Origin: Okibacterium fritillariae
GTDB taxonomy: Bacteria > Actinomycetota > Actinomycetes > Actinomycetales > Microbacteriaceae
Length of the DNA stretch: 64,000 nucleotides
Direction: 5' to 3'
NCBI RefSeq assembly: GCF_900167575.1
Contig: NZ_FUZP01000002.1
Span: 62,001-126,000 of the forward strand
The position numbers and the translations under genes are program-made. This document shows, in pieces, positions 1 through 11,460 of this stretch (its first letter is position 1; the number at the start of each line of letters is the position of its first letter). Under the pieces are notes generated by a model. The model was not told the origin of the DNA. It did not search any database and saw only the letters and a list, made by a program, of their open reading frames with translations.

Positions 1-246
1 CCGGGCCACAAGCCCAAGCGCTCGGCCCGTCCGGCCGGCACCGAACCGTCGACGGGTGGCGCGCCCGCTCCCGCGCGGCGTAGCGTAGGACGTGCGTCGA
101 AGAAAAACTCGGGTTCGCTCTCGTCGAAGCCGCAGTCCACGACGAAGAAACAGTCCACGTCGAAGCCGAAGCGCCCGCGCGGCAACCGGCCGACATCCGG
201 ACAGTCCGAGCAGAAGACGAATCATCCCGAGCAGAAGGGGGAGTAG
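1..246 (+). CDS. C-terminal tail of unidentified protein (5' end outside window)
   Basis: An open frame enters at base 1 and ends at a TAG at 244-246, giving 81 residues of a longer protein. The visible part is a disordered tail rich in Lys, Ser, Arg and Pro (repeated SKP/KK blocks) with no recognisable domain or membrane segment. It ends 2 bp before the FHA gene and is probably cotranscribed with it. Genes beside FHA proteins are often Ser/Thr kinase, PP2C phosphatase or transglutaminase genes, but nothing in the tail supports a choice. The frame is clear; the function is unknown. Confidence 0.6.
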   Translation, partial: PGHKPKRSARPAGTEPSTGGAPAPARRSVGRASKKNSGSLSSKPQSTTKKQSTSKPKRPRGNRPTSGQSEQKTNHPEQKGE

Positions 247-248
247 CA

Positions 249-1436
249 GTGACCGACCGTGAACGCTGGGATGCTGCCATCCCGCCCCGCCCGCCGCTGC
301 CGCCCGTTCCGGGTGCCGCCGGTTCCGACCCGACTCCTCCCGGAGCGCCCTTCCCGCCGCCCCCTCCTCTTCCGCCCGCGCCTCCGCTCCCTCCCGTCGC
401 GTCCGGCGCAGAGCAGCCGCCGTCCTCGCCGCAGCCGCCGTCCTCGCCGCAGTCGCAGTCGCAGCCACAGTCGCAGCCACAGCAGCCGCAGTCGCCGGCC
501 GGGTCTCCCTCGTCCGACCAATCGGCCGGGCAGAGTCCGGCACGCAAAATCGGCCTGCCGCCCGGCATGGCGGCACCCCGCACCGACCAGTCGGCTTTCT
601 CGCGAGACCCGATCCCGGTTCTCAAACCGGAATTCGGCATCACGGGCGGAACGATCCCGGTGGCCCCCGGCTCCCGCAAACCCGGCACGATCGGCGCGTC
701 CCCCCTGCCCACTCCGCCCGATGTTGCACCCGCGCCAGCTGCTCCTTCCGCGGCCCCCTCGGTGCCCGCAGCCCCCTCGGTGCCCGCAGCCCCCTCGGTG
801 CCGGTGGCCCCCGTCGTCCCCACGGACGCGCCGCAAGCCCCCGCCCCGCAAGCCCCTGCCCCGCAAGCCCCTGCCCCGCAAGCCCCCGCCTCGCAAGCCC
901 CCGCCCCGCAAGCTCCTGCCTCGAGCCCCACCGAGTCGGACTCGGCTGGCTCGGCCCTTCCGGAGCCCACCCCGATCTCTTCCGCACACGCTCTTCCCGT
1001 AGAGGGCGGGGCGGCTGCGGCATCCGGTTCTCTCGTCGACGCGAATGACCAGCCCGCCGCGCGTCCGGTCGCTCCTGCGACCCCAGCCCGCGGTGTCTCG
1101 TCGGCCTCGATCATCGAACTCGAGCTTCCCGACGGCCAGGTCGTCCCGCTCGTGACCGGCATCCTGTTGGGCCGCGACCCGCAGCAACAGCCCCACCTCG
1201 ACATCACCGCGCGAGCCCGTCTCTACGACACGCAGCGCAGCGTGTCGAAAACCCATGCTGCCGTGGGCCTCGATCCCTCGGGCCTCTGGGTCATCGACCT
1301 CGAGTCGACGAACGGAACCTCCCTCATCTCGTCCTCGGGTGCCGAGCGTTTCGTCGACCCCGGTGTCAAAACCCCCATCGCCGACGACGAGTCCCTGCGC
1401 TTCGGCGAGTACGCCGTCCACATCCGTCGCCGCTGA
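249..1436 (+). CDS. Pro/Ala-rich protein with C-terminal FHA domain
   Basis: 395 residues from a GTG start. About residues 1-285 are low complexity (Pro, Ala, Gln, Ser) and include two tandem arrays, an APSVPA-type unit and a PQAPA-type unit. Residues about 288-395 form an FHA domain, a phosphothreonine-binding module: it has the GR of GRDPQ, the SxxH of SVSKTH and the TNG of ESTNGT, the usual phosphopeptide contacts. There is no signal peptide or membrane segment, so it is probably a cytoplasmic adaptor in Ser/Thr kinase signalling. The partner is unknown. The repeats should make its length variable between strains. Confidence 0.85.
   Translation: MTDRERWDAAIPPRPPLPPVPGAAGSDPTPPGAPFPPPPPLPPAPPLPPVASGAEQPPSSPQPPSSPQSQSQPQSQPQQPQSPAGSPSSDQSAGQSPARKIGLPPGMAAPRTDQSAFSRDPIPVLKPEFGITGGTIPVAPGSRKPGTIGASPLPTPPDVAPAPAAPSAAPSVPAAPSVPAAPSVPVAPVVPTDAPQAPAPQAPAPQAPAPQAPASQAPAPQAPASSPTESDSAGSALPEPTPISSAHALPVEGGAAAASGSLVDANDQPAARPVAPATPARGVSSASIIELELPDGQVVPLVTGILLGRDPQQQPHLDITARARLYDTQRSVSKTHAAVGLDPSGLWVIDLESTNGTSLISSSGAERFVDPGVKTPIADDESLRFGEYAVHIRRR
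751..920 (+). repeat. In-frame tandem repeats inside the FHA gene
   Basis: Two adjacent coding arrays. About 751-805 has three roughly 18-bp units encoding APSVPA. 831-920 has six 15-bp units encoding PQAPA, differing only at third positions or by Pro-to-Ser. Both periods are multiples of three, so changes in copy number would keep the reading frame and alter only linker length. Confidence 0.8.
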
Positions 1437-1445
1437 CGCGCTGCC

Positions 1446-2102
1446 ATGTCGACCCCGTCCGGCGAGCCCAACCGCTATCCCGTCGTTCTGGCGATCTTCG
1501 CGGGCATCACCTTCTTTGCCCTCGTCGTCTGCGCTTTCGGTTTCATCAGCCTCTTCACCAACCTCGAGGTCATCGACGAACCGGATGCCGGCCCCCTCGT
1601 CGGCCCGTCCATGGTCGCTTTCGCGCTGGCCGCGTTCCTGATCTCGCTCCTCCGCCGCGCTGCAACCCTGCGCGCCCCGCAGACCCCCGCCGCGCACCAG
1701 CCGCGCACCCCCGACGCGCAGCACTCCTCCCCTCCGACCCCCGACGCCCGGTCCTTCGATGCCCGGTCCTTCGACGCGCCGCCCTCCTCTCCGCCGGACC
1801 CGTCGACGGCATACCCGCGCCGACCCGCCTCCGACGCCTCACGCGTGCCCGTCGGTTGGGCCGTCCTGACCGGCTTGGCGACCTACCTCGTCTACGCCCT
1901 CTCCGGCGCGGTTCTCTATGCGGCCACGACGGGCAGCATCCTCGCGGGTGTCATCTTCGCCCGCGATACATTCCTCGGCCCCTTCGCCCTCGCCGCGGGC
2001 ATCGCCGCGCTGGTCGTCGCGCTGGTCTTCGCGATCCTCGTGATCGTGGGTGGCGAACATCCGCGCCGCCCGCTCTGGCCGTGGGAACGGGATCGCGGGT
2101 AA
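1446..2102 (+). CDS. Hypothetical multi-pass membrane protein
   Basis: 218 residues. Hydrophobic segments lie at about 12-37 and 54-70, then a polar Pro/Ser/Asp-rich linker (about 72-132, with the duplicated DARSFDARSFDA), then more hydrophobic segments at about 136-165 and 175-203. The C-terminus is short and basic. No family motif was recognised. It starts 9 bp after the FHA gene and its TAA overlaps the -10 element proposed for the next gene. Position suggests a link with FHA signalling, but that is only context. Confidence 0.65.
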   Translation: MSTPSGEPNRYPVVLAIFAGITFFALVVCAFGFISLFTNLEVIDEPDAGPLVGPSMVAFALAAFLISLLRRAATLRAPQTPAAHQPRTPDAQHSSPPTPDARSFDARSFDAPPSSPPDPSTAYPRRPASDASRVPVGWAVLTGLATYLVYALSGAVLYAATTGSILAGVIFARDTFLGPFALAAGIAALVVALVFAILVIVGGEHPRRPLWPWERDRG

Positions 2103-2105
2103 CGT
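2100..2105 (+). promoter_or_regulatory. -10 element of a leaderless promoter
   Basis: TAACGT ends 6 nt before ATG 2112 and overlaps the TAA stop of the upstream gene. It fits the TAnnnT pattern seen before many starts here. No clear -35. Confidence 0.4.
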
Positions 2106-2111
2106 ATGGTC

Positions 2112-2762
2112 ATGGACCGGTCGCTCGAGACGCGTGTCAGCCAGGCGGTCGACGCGTGGCTGAAGTGGTTGCCCCGGTGGCACCCGTCCACCCACACGGG
2201 GCGCACGCGGGTGTGTCGCCGTTGCTTCGGTTCTCCCGTCATGGCGGCTGCGGGTCTCGACCACGATGTCCCGCACGCCGTCCAGCACGGCCTGTCCACG
2301 CGCGTGAAGGCCATCGTCGATGACGTCGTCGACGACTACACGAACAAGAATCTGCCTCTCCTTCGCCATGAGCTGATCGAAGCGGAGCGACGCAAGGCGG
2401 CCACCTACCGCCCGGAACGCGGCCTCGAGCCGGAGTACGACGGCCTGCCCCTCGACCCCGAGCCCGACCCGTCGGCCCCGTACCTCTTCACGCTCGCCGG
2501 CCTCGCCGACCTCGACACGCCGCAGGCCGCAACGCCGCCGCCCCCGCCGCCTCCACTCTCCGACGAGGAGAAAGTGGCCTTGCGCACCGAGATACGCCTG
2601 GCCGACGAATGCGCCATCCACGCCGGCAAACTGGTCTGCATCGCGATGGCCGAGCACCGTGGTCGCATCGAGCGCGCCGTCGCGATCTATGTCGAACCGC
2701 AGGTCGCGGCCCTCCTCTCCGACCTCAGCCTCGAGCTCGACGCGCCGCCCTCGCAATGGTGA
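2112..2762 (+). CDS. Hypothetical protein with a Pro-rich linker
   Basis: 216 residues from ATG 2112; an in-frame ATG at 2106 would add two residues. I prefer 2112 because the TAACGT element lies exactly 6 nt upstream and no ribosome-binding site is visible, the leaderless arrangement repeated elsewhere in the window. The protein is soluble, with an amphipathic N-terminal part, one CxxC (TRVCRRCF), charged helical segments and a polyproline run near residue 145. There is no recognised domain and no zinc-ligand partner for the CxxC. Function unknown. Confidence 0.6.
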   Translation: MDRSLETRVSQAVDAWLKWLPRWHPSTHTGRTRVCRRCFGSPVMAAAGLDHDVPHAVQHGLSTRVKAIVDDVVDDYTNKNLPLLRHELIEAERRKAATYRPERGLEPEYDGLPLDPEPDPSAPYLFTLAGLADLDTPQAATPPPPPPPLSDEEKVALRTEIRLADECAIHAGKLVCIAMAEHRGRIERAVAIYVEPQVAALLSDLSLELDAPPSQW

Positions 2763-2833
2763 TGGATGTCCGAGCCACACGCAGGCGTCACTAAACTCTC
2801 AGCAACAACTCATTCCACATCCCGGGGGACACC

Positions 2834-4504
2834 ATGACGCAGCCGACCGACGACGACAACCGCCCCGAGCGCCCGCCGCTCCCGCCCGTCCCCCCGATGC
2901 CCGCGAACGGCGCCCCCGCGCCCAGCCCTGCGCAGCACCCCGCGCCCTCCGCGCAGCAGCAAAACCCTGCGCAGCACCCCAACTCGCAGCAGCCGAACTC
3001 GCAGCCCTACACCGCGCAGACATCGCCACAACAGCCGGCCCAGCAATACCCCGCGCAGCAGCAGAACCCGCAGCACTACCCCGCCGGGTCAGGCCAGGAG
3101 CAGCCGTCGCAGCAGTGGCCCGCCCAGCCGACCCAGCAGTACCCGGCGCAGCAGCCAAGCCAGCAGCAGCCAACCCAGCAGCAGCCGGGCCAGCAGCAGC
3201 CGACGCAGCAGTACCCCGCGCAGTCGGGCCAGCAGAACCCCACGCAACAGTATCCGAACCGTCAGACGCCGCCCTCGCCTCAGCAGTACCCCGCTCAGCA
3301 GCCCGGCGGCCCTCAACGACCCGCGGGCCCTCAGCAGCCCTCCGGCGCGAGCAACGGCGGCGCCTTCCCGGCTGCTCCCGGCTACTCGGCGCCGAATGCG
3401 TCCGCCGCTCCGCACCAGGGCACGCCCTACACCGGCCCCATCCCTCCGACCGGCTCCGGCCCGACCTCGCACACGGATGCCGCCGCCCCGCGCAAGAAGC
3501 GCCGCCGCGGTCCCATCATCGCCATCGTCTCCTCCGTCGTCGTCCTGATCCTCCTCATCGCGGGCGGCATCGTCGGCTACTCCGTCGGCACGGCGGCCCA
3601 CGCGCCGGAACACCAGGTCACGGCCTACCTCGACGCCCTTGTCGAGGGTGACGCCGCCGAGGCGCTGAAGCTGGCCGGCACGGATGTCGACGCCGACGCC
3701 GACGTCTTGCTCACGAACAAGGCTTATGCCGAGGTCGCCGACCGCCCCTCCGCCTACGAGATCGGTCGCACCACGACATCCGGCGACACCGCCACCGTCA
3801 CCGCGACCATCACGCAGGGCGACAACGAGCTCACCGAAGAATTCACCCTGCAGAAAGACGGCAAGGATGCGATCTTCTTCGACAAGTGGGCGCTCGAAGA
3901 GGTCCCTCTCGGGACGATCACGGTCGGTATCACGGGCCCCTCGGCCGTAGCCCCCGCCATCGACGGCATCGCGATCCCCGAAGGCGCCGAGTCGCTCCGC
4001 GCGCTCCCCGGCACATATGACGTCGCCCTGGCCGAAGACAACGAGTTCTTCTCGGTCGAGGCCCAGCAGGTCACGGTCGAGGGTTTCACGGGCTCAGCTG
4101 CAGCCCCGTCAGCCGATCTGACGGTCGGGCTCACGGATGCGGGCACGCAGAAGGCCAACGACGCGGTCAACGCCTGGTTGGACGCCTGCCAGGCGTCGAC
4201 GGAGTTCGACCCCGCCGGCTGCTCGTTCTACGCGACCGGCAAGAACCCCGCCTACACCTACACGAACACGAAGTGGACGCTCGACCCCCGGCCGACGTTC
4301 ACGATCGGTGAATGGAACGGCACCGGTTACCGCGTGTCGACGGGCGCCTCCGGTCAGGCCAACCTGACGGCCGACATCCGGGACAACGCATCCGGTGCGA
4401 CCGGCACGGCGACGGCTGGCCCTATCTCGGTGTTCGTGAACGGTGACATCACCGATATCACGGCGGATGGTGCCACCTTCGTCTCTGCGATTTCGCGCGG
4501 CTGA
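2834..4504 (+). CDS. Gln/Pro-rich protein with one membrane anchor and extracytoplasmic domain
   Basis: 556 residues, preceded by a GGGGGAC ribosome-binding site. About residues 1-220 are low complexity, dominated by Gln and Pro with YPAQQ/QPTQQ-type units. A basic cluster (RKKRRR) precedes one transmembrane helix at about 229-252, so the Gln/Pro region should be cytoplasmic and the C-terminal 300 residues outside. The outer part starts with a region resembling DUF4878-like folds (HQVTAYLDALVEGDAAEALKL), followed by two weakly similar beta-rich stretches. The topology resembles actinobacterial membrane proteins with a disordered cytoplasmic tail. Function unknown. Downstream lies the str operon promoter, so this gene ends its own unit. 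Confidence 0.7.
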   Translation: MTQPTDDDNRPERPPLPPVPPMPANGAPAPSPAQHPAPSAQQQNPAQHPNSQQPNSQPYTAQTSPQQPAQQYPAQQQNPQHYPAGSGQEQPSQQWPAQPTQQYPAQQPSQQQPTQQQPGQQQPTQQYPAQSGQQNPTQQYPNRQTPPSPQQYPAQQPGGPQRPAGPQQPSGASNGGAFPAAPGYSAPNASAAPHQGTPYTGPIPPTGSGPTSHTDAAAPRKKRRRGPIIAIVSSVVVLILLIAGGIVGYSVGTAAHAPEHQVTAYLDALVEGDAAEALKLAGTDVDADADVLLTNKAYAEVADRPSAYEIGRTTTSGDTATVTATITQGDNELTEEFTLQKDGKDAIFFDKWALEEVPLGTITVGITGPSAVAPAIDGIAIPEGAESLRALPGTYDVALAEDNEFFSVEAQQVTVEGFTGSAAAPSADLTVGLTDAGTQKANDAVNAWLDACQASTEFDPAGCSFYATGKNPAYTYTNTKWTLDPRPTFTIGEWNGTGYRVSTGASGQANLTADIRDNASGATGTATAGPISVFVNGDITDITADGATFVSAISRG

Positions 4505-4531
4505 GCGGGCCCCGAGGGTTGTTGCTCCGGC

Positions 4532-4560
4532 TTGACCGCCTGACCCCCGCCGCGTAACAT
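4532..4560 (+). promoter_or_regulatory. Promoter of the str operon (rpsL-rpsG-fusA)
   Basis: TTGACC (4532-4537) and TAACAT (4555-4560) are separated by 17 bp, a good housekeeping-sigma promoter. Transcription would start near 4567, leaving a leader of about 235 nt before rpsL. No riboswitch class was recognised in that leader. Confidence 0.75.
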
Positions 4561-4800
4561 TGCAGGGGTGTGCGCTTTGTCGTGCCATGAACCGTGCCCG
4601 AAAGGGTCTGCTCGGGTTCACATCTCTCACACATCGGGTCGGGTCGACCATCGACCAGCCCCCACGGCATATCCGTCGCCTACTGGCTGAGCCTCTGCTC
4701 ATCCTGACGGATCCAATCGAACTCGCCGCACCGAGCAATCGGCGCGTCGAATGCTAAAAGCACATCCGCTGTCACCGTGCAGCACAAACAAGGAGAAGTA

Positions 4801-5175
4801 GTGCCAACTATTCAGCAGTTGGTCCGGAAGGGTCGCACGCCGAAGGTCTCCAAGACCAAGGCTCCCGCCCTGAAGGCAAACCCGCAGCAGCGTGGCGTAT
4901 GCACCCGTGTGTACACCACCACCCCCAAGAAGCCGAACTCGGCGATGCGCAAGGTCGCTCGTGTGAAGCTCTCCAACGGCACCGAGGTCACCGCTTACAT
5001 TCCCGGTGAGGGCCACAACCTGCAGGAGCACTCGATGGTGCTCGTTCGCGGCGGTCGTGTGAAAGACCTCCCCGGTGTCCGTTACAAGATCGTTCGCGGC
5101 GCCCTCGACACGCAGGCCGTCAAGAACCGCAAGCAGGCTCGCAGCCGTTACGGCGCGAAGATGGAGAAGAAGTAA
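4801..5175 (+). CDS. rpsL: 30S ribosomal protein S12
   Basis: 124 residues, the standard S12 length. The start is GTG 4801, because the family begins [12 protein letters not shown] and an AAGGAG ribosome-binding site lies just upstream; an in-frame ATG at 4777 would add a non-family extension. S12 lines the decoding centre. Residues tied to streptomycin resistance are wild type: Lys43 in TTTPKKPNS and Lys88 in GGRVKDLP, followed by Asp89. The TAA overlaps the rpsG ATG by one base (TAATG), indicating coupled translation. Confidence 0.97.
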   Translation: MPTIQQLVRKGRTPKVSKTKAPALKANPQQRGVCTRVYTTTPKKPNSAMRKVARVKLSNGTEVTAYIPGEGHNLQEHSMVLVRGGRVKDLPGVRYKIVRGALDTQAVKNRKQARSRYGAKMEKK

Positions 5176-5645
5176 TGCCTCGTAAGGGTCCCGCTCCGAA
5201 GCGCCCCGTCGTCGCAGATCCCGTCTACGGCGCGCCGATCGTCTCCCAGCTCGTCAACAAGATCCTCGTTGACGGCAAGAAGGGCCTCGCCGAGCGCATC
5301 GTCTATGACGCGCTCTCCGGTGTCTCCACCAAGAACGGCCAGGACGCCGTCGTCACCTTGAAGAAGGCGCTCGACAACGTTCGCCCCACGCTCGAGGTCC
5401 GCTCGCGTCGTGTCGGTGGTTCCACCTACCAGGTGCCGGTCGAGGTCAAGCCTCACCGCGCCAACACGCTGGCTCTCCGTTGGCTCGTCAGCTACGCGAA
5501 GGGTCGTCGTGAGAAGACCATGACCGAGCGTCTGACCAACGAGATCCTCGACGCCTCGAACGGCCTCGGTGCCGCTGTGAAGCGTCGTGAAGACACTCAC
5601 AAGATGGCCGAGTCCAACAAGGCCTTCGCGCACTACCGCTGGTAA
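5175..5645 (+). CDS. rpsG: 30S ribosomal protein S7
   Basis: 156 residues, the usual length. It starts [12 protein letters not shown] as in other actinobacteria and contains the S7 core ([11 protein letters not shown], then [12 protein letters not shown]). S7 nucleates assembly of the 3' domain of 16S rRNA and contacts E-site tRNA. Second gene of the str operon, overlapping rpsL by one base. A 165-bp gap with a strong hairpin separates it from fusA. Confidence 0.97.
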   Translation: MPRKGPAPKRPVVADPVYGAPIVSQLVNKILVDGKKGLAERIVYDALSGVSTKNGQDAVVTLKKALDNVRPTLEVRSRRVGGSTYQVPVEVKPHRANTLALRWLVSYAKGRREKTMTERLTNEILDASNGLGAAVKRREDTHKMAESNKAFAHYRW

Positions 5646-5711
5646 ACCCCGTTTTACCGCACGCCGGCGTCTGGCGATCGAGCTGTTCGATTCGATCATC
5701 GGATGCCGGCG

Positions 5712-5734
5712 CCGGGGCCCTTATCGGGCCCCGG
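5712..5734 (+). other. Strong hairpin without U-tract between rpsG and fusA
   Basis: Perfect 9-bp arms CCGGGGCCC and GGGCCCCGG around a 5-nt loop (TTATC). No T-run follows, so a simple intrinsic terminator is unlikely. It could stabilise or mark a processed rpsL-rpsG mRNA end, or set the rpsG:fusA ratio. Confidence 0.6.
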
Positions 5735-5810
5735 ACCCTCGCGGGCAACACCGCGTGGGAATCCGTGAGTAGCACTCGCGGCACACACAACAACTTCCTG
5801 GAGGAACCCA

Positions 5811-7925
<2,115 letters not shown>

Positions 7926-7947
7926 CCTCACAGCCCCAATCGTTGAC

Positions 7948-7977
7948 GGGCCCGGTCGCCGCCGGTGTATCGGGCCC
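7948..7977 (+). other. Hairpin without U-tract between fusA and tuf
   Basis: GGGCCCG (7948-7954) pairs with CGGGCCC (7971-7977) over a 16-nt loop, with no following T-run. TTGACG at 7943 with a weak TGTATC 17 bp on could be a tuf promoter overlapping the stem, but the -10 is poor. Confidence 0.45.
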
Positions 7978-8074
7978 AGTCACGATCAAGTAACATAAGT
8001 ACACAAATCCCGTAGAGAACCGAGCGCATTCCAGCGCCCGGGTTATTTACACCAATGTCCTAGGGAGGACCATA

Positions 8075-9268
8075 GTGGCTAAGGCCAAGTTCGAGCGGAC
8101 CAAGCCGCACGTCAACATCGGAACGATCGGTCACGTCGACCACGGCAAGACCACCCTCACCGCAGCTATCTCGAAGGTGCTCGCCGACAAGTTCCCGTCC
8201 GCGACCAACGTTCAGCGCGACTTCGCGTCGATCGACTCCGCTCCCGAAGAGCGCCAGCGCGGTATCACGATCAACATCTCGCACGTCGAGTACGAGACCG
8301 AGAAGCGCCACTACGCGCACGTTGACGCCCCGGGTCACGCTGACTACATCAAGAACATGATCACCGGTGCTGCTCAGATGGACGGCGCGATCCTCGTTGT
8401 CGCCGCCACCGACGGCCCGATGGCTCAGACCCGTGAGCACGTTCTGCTCGCCAAGCAGGTCGGCGTTCCCTACCTGCTCGTCGCGCTGAACAAGTCCGAC
8501 ATGGTTGACGACGAAGAGATCCTCGAGCTCGTCGAGCTCGAGGTTCGCGAGCTCCTCGCGAGCCAGGACTTCGATGGCGACAACGCCCCCGTCGTTCGCG
8601 TCTCGGGCCTCAAGGCTCTCGAGGGCGACGAGAAGTGGGTCGACGCAATCGTCGAGCTCATGAACGCCGTCGACGAGTCCATCCCGGACCCGGTGCGCGA
8701 CAAGGACAAGCCGTTCTTGATGCCCATCGAAGACGTCTTCACGATCACCGGTCGTGGAACCGTCGTCACGGGCCGCGCCGAGCGTGGAACCCTCGCGATC
8801 AACTCCGAGGTCGAGATCGTCGGCATCCGCCCGACGCAGAAGACCATCGTCACGGGTATCGAGATGTTCCACAAGCAGCTCGACGAGGCATGGGCCGGCG
8901 AGAACTGTGGTCTCCTGCTCCGCGGCACCAAGCGCGAAGACGTTGAGCGCGGCCAGGTCGTCGTCAAGCCGGGTTCGGTCACGCCGCACACCCAGTTCGA
9001 GGGCACCGCGTACATCCTGTCCAAGGATGAGGGTGGGCGTCACAACCCGTTCTACGCGAACTACCGTCCGCAGTTCTACTTCCGCACCACCGACGTCACC
9101 GGCGTCATCACGCTGCCCGAGGGCACCGAGATGGTCATGCCTAGCGACACCACCGAAATGACCGTTGAGCTGATTCAGCCCATCGCCATGGAAGAGGGCC
9201 TCGGCTTCGCGATCCGTGAGGGTGGCCGCACCGTTGGTGCCGGTACCGTCACCAGCATCCTGAAGTAG
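8075..9268 (+). CDS. tuf: Translation elongation factor Tu
   Basis: 397 residues from GTG 8075, with GGGAGG about 10 nt upstream. EF-Tu delivers aminoacyl-tRNA to the ribosome as a GTP complex. It has [13 protein letters not shown] (P-loop), [12 protein letters not shown] (switch I), [12 protein letters not shown], and the beta-barrel domains II and III ending [10 protein letters not shown]. It is the only tuf in the window. Last gene of the str operon, closed by the terminator at 9300-9336. The 149-bp gap upstream could hold an extra promoter but none is convincing. Confidence 0.98.
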   Translation: MAKAKFERTKPHVNIGTIGHVDHGKTTLTAAISKVLADKFPSATNVQRDFASIDSAPEERQRGITINISHVEYETEKRHYAHVDAPGHADYIKNMITGAAQMDGAILVVAATDGPMAQTREHVLLAKQVGVPYLLVALNKSDMVDDEEILELVELEVRELLASQDFDGDNAPVVRVSGLKALEGDEKWVDAIVELMNAVDESIPDPVRDKDKPFLMPIEDVFTITGRGTVVTGRAERGTLAINSEVEIVGIRPTQKTIVTGIEMFHKQLDEAWAGENCGLLLRGTKREDVERGQVVVKPGSVTPHTQFEGTAYILSKDEGGRHNPFYANYRPQFYFRTTDVTGVITLPEGTEMVMPSDTTEMTVELIQPIAMEEGLGFAIREGGRTVGAGTVTSILK

Positions 9269-9299
9269 TTCCCCGCAGCTCAGCTGCATAGCTTCGCCG

Positions 9300-9336
9300 G
9301 CGCCGCCCGGGTCTTCGGATCCGGGCGGCGCTTTTT
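9300..9336 (+). terminator. Intrinsic terminator of the str operon
   Basis: A roughly 14-bp stem (GCGCCGCCCGGGTC with GATCCGGGCGGCGC; one G-T pair) closed by a C(TTCG)G tetraloop and followed by five T (9332-9336). It is the most canonical intrinsic terminator in the window. Confidence 0.9.
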
Positions 9337-9777
9337 AACGCCGGGCGGATGGTGTGAGCGGGGCCTCTCAGCGGTGCGCTGAGCGCTGCGGGGCGAGGGT
9401 CTCCTGCGCGACACGCCCGGGTTGCATCGATGCCAAACATCTGTCAGACTCTTCTAGTTGAGAACTTCCGGCTACCCGTGTGCGTTCATTCGCCCGAGAG
9501 CTTCGGAATCACTGCCAGGCTGTGCATAGACCTCGTCTAGGCCGCAGGCAGCACAACACACACTTAAACGAATCCCCTTCGCAGTCGCGTTTATTCGCGC
9601 CTTTCTGTGTAATGCCTCCGCTGGTGCGGAATGCGGCACAGACCGGGTGAAGAGGTGCCGGGCGAGACTTGACAGATGAACAGTGGTGCGACACCAGGAG
9701 TGCCCGGCGTATTACTACGCCACGAAGCGCGTCCAATGCGATAAAACGTATGACGCTTAAAAGAGAGTGAGTCACAC
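9337..9777. other. Gene-free region and leader upstream of rpsJ
   Basis: No coding frame with family features in about 440 bp. It holds a small perfect hairpin at 9367-9383 (CTCAGCG/CGCTGAG, 3-nt loop), a TAGAC/GTCTA inverted repeat near 9525-9540, and a consensus TTGACA at 9669-9674 that lacks a matching -10. A TGTAAT at 9608-9613 resembles a -10 but has no good -35. The region must carry the S10 operon promoter and probably an untranslated leader. I cannot place either confidently. Confidence 0.4.
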
Positions 9778-10086
9778 ATGGCGGGACAAAAGATCCGCAT
9801 TCGACTTAAGTCGTATGACCACGAGGTCATCGACACCTCGGCGCGAAAGATCGTCGACACGGTAACCCGTGCAGGTGCAACCGTCGTCGGCCCCGTGCCG
9901 CTTCCGACGGAAAAGAACGTGGTGTGTGTCATCCGTTCGCCGCACAAGTACAAAGACAGCCGCGAGCACTTCGAGATGCGCACACATAAGCGCCTCATCG
10001 ACATCATCGACCCGACGCCCAAGGCCGTCGACTCGCTCATGCGACTCGACCTCCCCGCGGACGTCAACATCGAGATCAAGCTCTGA
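9778..10086 (+). CDS. rpsJ: 30S ribosomal protein S10
   Basis: 102 residues, canonical: [19 protein letters not shown], then [24 protein letters not shown], ending [10 protein letters not shown]10 binds the head of the 30S subunit and doubles as NusE in transcription antitermination. First gene of the S10 operon, followed by rplC after 22 bp. The ribosome-binding site (AGAGAG) is weak compared with its neighbours. Confidence 0.98.
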   Translation: MAGQKIRIRLKSYDHEVIDTSARKIVDTVTRAGATVVGPVPLPTEKNVVCVIRSPHKYKDSREHFEMRTHKRLIDIIDPTPKAVDSLMRLDLPADVNIEIKL

Positions 10087-10108
10087 GCCGGCGAGGACAA
10101 GGGAAACT

Positions 10109-10765
10109 ATGTCTACGACTAACAAGACCACCAAGGGTCTGCTCGGCAAGAAGCTCGGCATGACTCAGGTTTGGGACGAGAACAACAAGCTTGTTCCCGT
10201 GACCGTCATCGAAATCACCCCGAACGTCGTCACCCAGGTTCGCACCCCCGAGGTCGATGGTTACGACGCCGTTCAGATCGCCTACGGCCAGATCGACCCG
10301 CGCAAGGTCAACAAGCCCGACGCCGGTCACTTCGACAAGGCAGGCGTCACGCCTCGCCGCCACGTCACCGAGGTCCGCACCGCGGATGCCGGCGACTACT
10401 CGCTCGGCCAGGAACTCTCTGTCGACGCCACGTTCGAAGCCGGCCAGAAGGTCGACGTCGTCGGAACGTCCAAGGGTAAGGGTTTCGCCGGTGTCATGAA
10501 GCGTCACAACTTCAAGGGTGTCTCCGCTTCGCACGGTGCTCACCGCAACCACCGTAAGCCCGGTTCCATCGGTGCTTCGTCGACCCCCAGCCGTGTCTTC
10601 AAGGGCATGCGCATGGCCGGACGCATGGGTGGTGAGCGCGTGACCGTGCTCAACCTCCGCGTTCACTCGGTCGACGCCGAGAAGGGCCTGCTGCTGGTCA
10701 AGGGTGCCGTTCCCGGCGCTCGCGGCCGCATCGTTTTCGTCCGCAACGCAGTGAAGGGAGCGTAG
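10109..10765 (+). CDS. rplC: 50S ribosomal protein L3
   Basis: 218 residues from ATG 10109. Upstream in-frame codons would give a long non-family extension, while this start gives [22 protein letters not shown] as expected. L3 reaches toward the peptidyl-transferase centre; its loop ([14 protein letters not shown], then [16 protein letters not shown]) is intact. Followed 5 bp later by rplD. Confidence 0.97.
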   Translation: MSTTNKTTKGLLGKKLGMTQVWDENNKLVPVTVIEITPNVVTQVRTPEVDGYDAVQIAYGQIDPRKVNKPDAGHFDKAGVTPRRHVTEVRTADAGDYSLGQELSVDATFEAGQKVDVVGTSKGKGFAGVMKRHNFKGVSASHGAHRNHRKPGSIGASSTPSRVFKGMRMAGRMGGERVTVLNLRVHSVDAEKGLLLVKGAVPGARGRIVFVRNAVKGA

Positions 10766-10770
10766 CCTCC

Positions 10771-11460
10771 ATGTCTACCTCACTCGACGTTATCGACACC
10801 CAGGGTAAGAAGACCGGCTCGGTCGACCTCCCCGACGAGGTGTTCGACGTTCAGACCAACATCCCCCTCATCCACCAGGTCGTTGTCGCGCAGCTCGCTG
10901 CCGCCCGTCAGGGAACGCACAAGACCAAGAACCGTGGCGAGGTGTCCGGCGCCGGCCGCAAGCCGTTCAAGCAGAAGGGAACCGGTCGCGCTCGTCAGGG
11001 CTCGATCCGTGCCCCTCAGATGACCGGCGGTGGCATCGTCCACGGACCGACCCCGCGCAACTACTCGCAGCGCACCCCCAAGAAGATGATCGCCGCCGCC
11101 CTGCGCGGAGCGCTCTCCGACCGGGCCCGCGGAGGCCGCCTGCACGTCGTCGAGACCCTCGCGGTGTCGACCGAGCGTGTCACCAAGGCTGCAGCCGAGT
11201 ACCTGGCGACCATCGCCTCCTCGAAGCACGTGCTCATCGTTATCGAGCGCGGCGACGAGGCGAGCCTGCTCGCCGTCCGCAACATCCCCACCGTTCACGT
11301 TCTGGAATACGACCAGCTGAACGCCTACGACGTGCTCGTGTCCGACGACATCGTCTTCACCAAGGCTGCATACGACGCTTTCGTCGCCGGTCCTGTTGGA
11401 GGCAAGTCCGTCACCGCATCGGCTTCGTCGGCTGACGTTACTGAGGAGGTCTCGGCATGA
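10771..11460 (+). CDS. rplD: 50S ribosomal protein L4
   Basis: 229 residues. It shows the L4 signature: [22 protein letters not shown] forms the exit-tunnel loop and the C-terminal domain binds 23S domain I. In enterobacteria L4 also represses this operon; no such leader can be recognised here. The stop overlaps the rplW start (ATGA). Confidence 0.97.
   Translation: MSTSLDVIDTQGKKTGSVDLPDEVFDVQTNIPLIHQVVVAQLAAARQGTHKTKNRGEVSGAGRKPFKQKGTGRARQGSIRAPQMTGGGIVHGPTPRNYSQRTPKKMIAAALRGALSDRARGGRLHVVETLAVSTERVTKAAAEYLATIASSKHVLIVIERGDEASLLAVRNIPTVHVLEYDQLNAYDVLVSDDIVFTKAAYDAFVAGPVGGKSVTASASSADVTEEVSA

Noticed and set aside
4777-4800. ATG upstream of rpsL as the S12 start
   Set aside because: It adds eight residues absent from the family, and the ribosome-binding site lies between it and GTG 4801.
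9669-9674. Perfect TTGACA as the S10 operon promoter
   Set aside because: No acceptable -10 at 16-19 bp spacing, so it is not called as a promoter.
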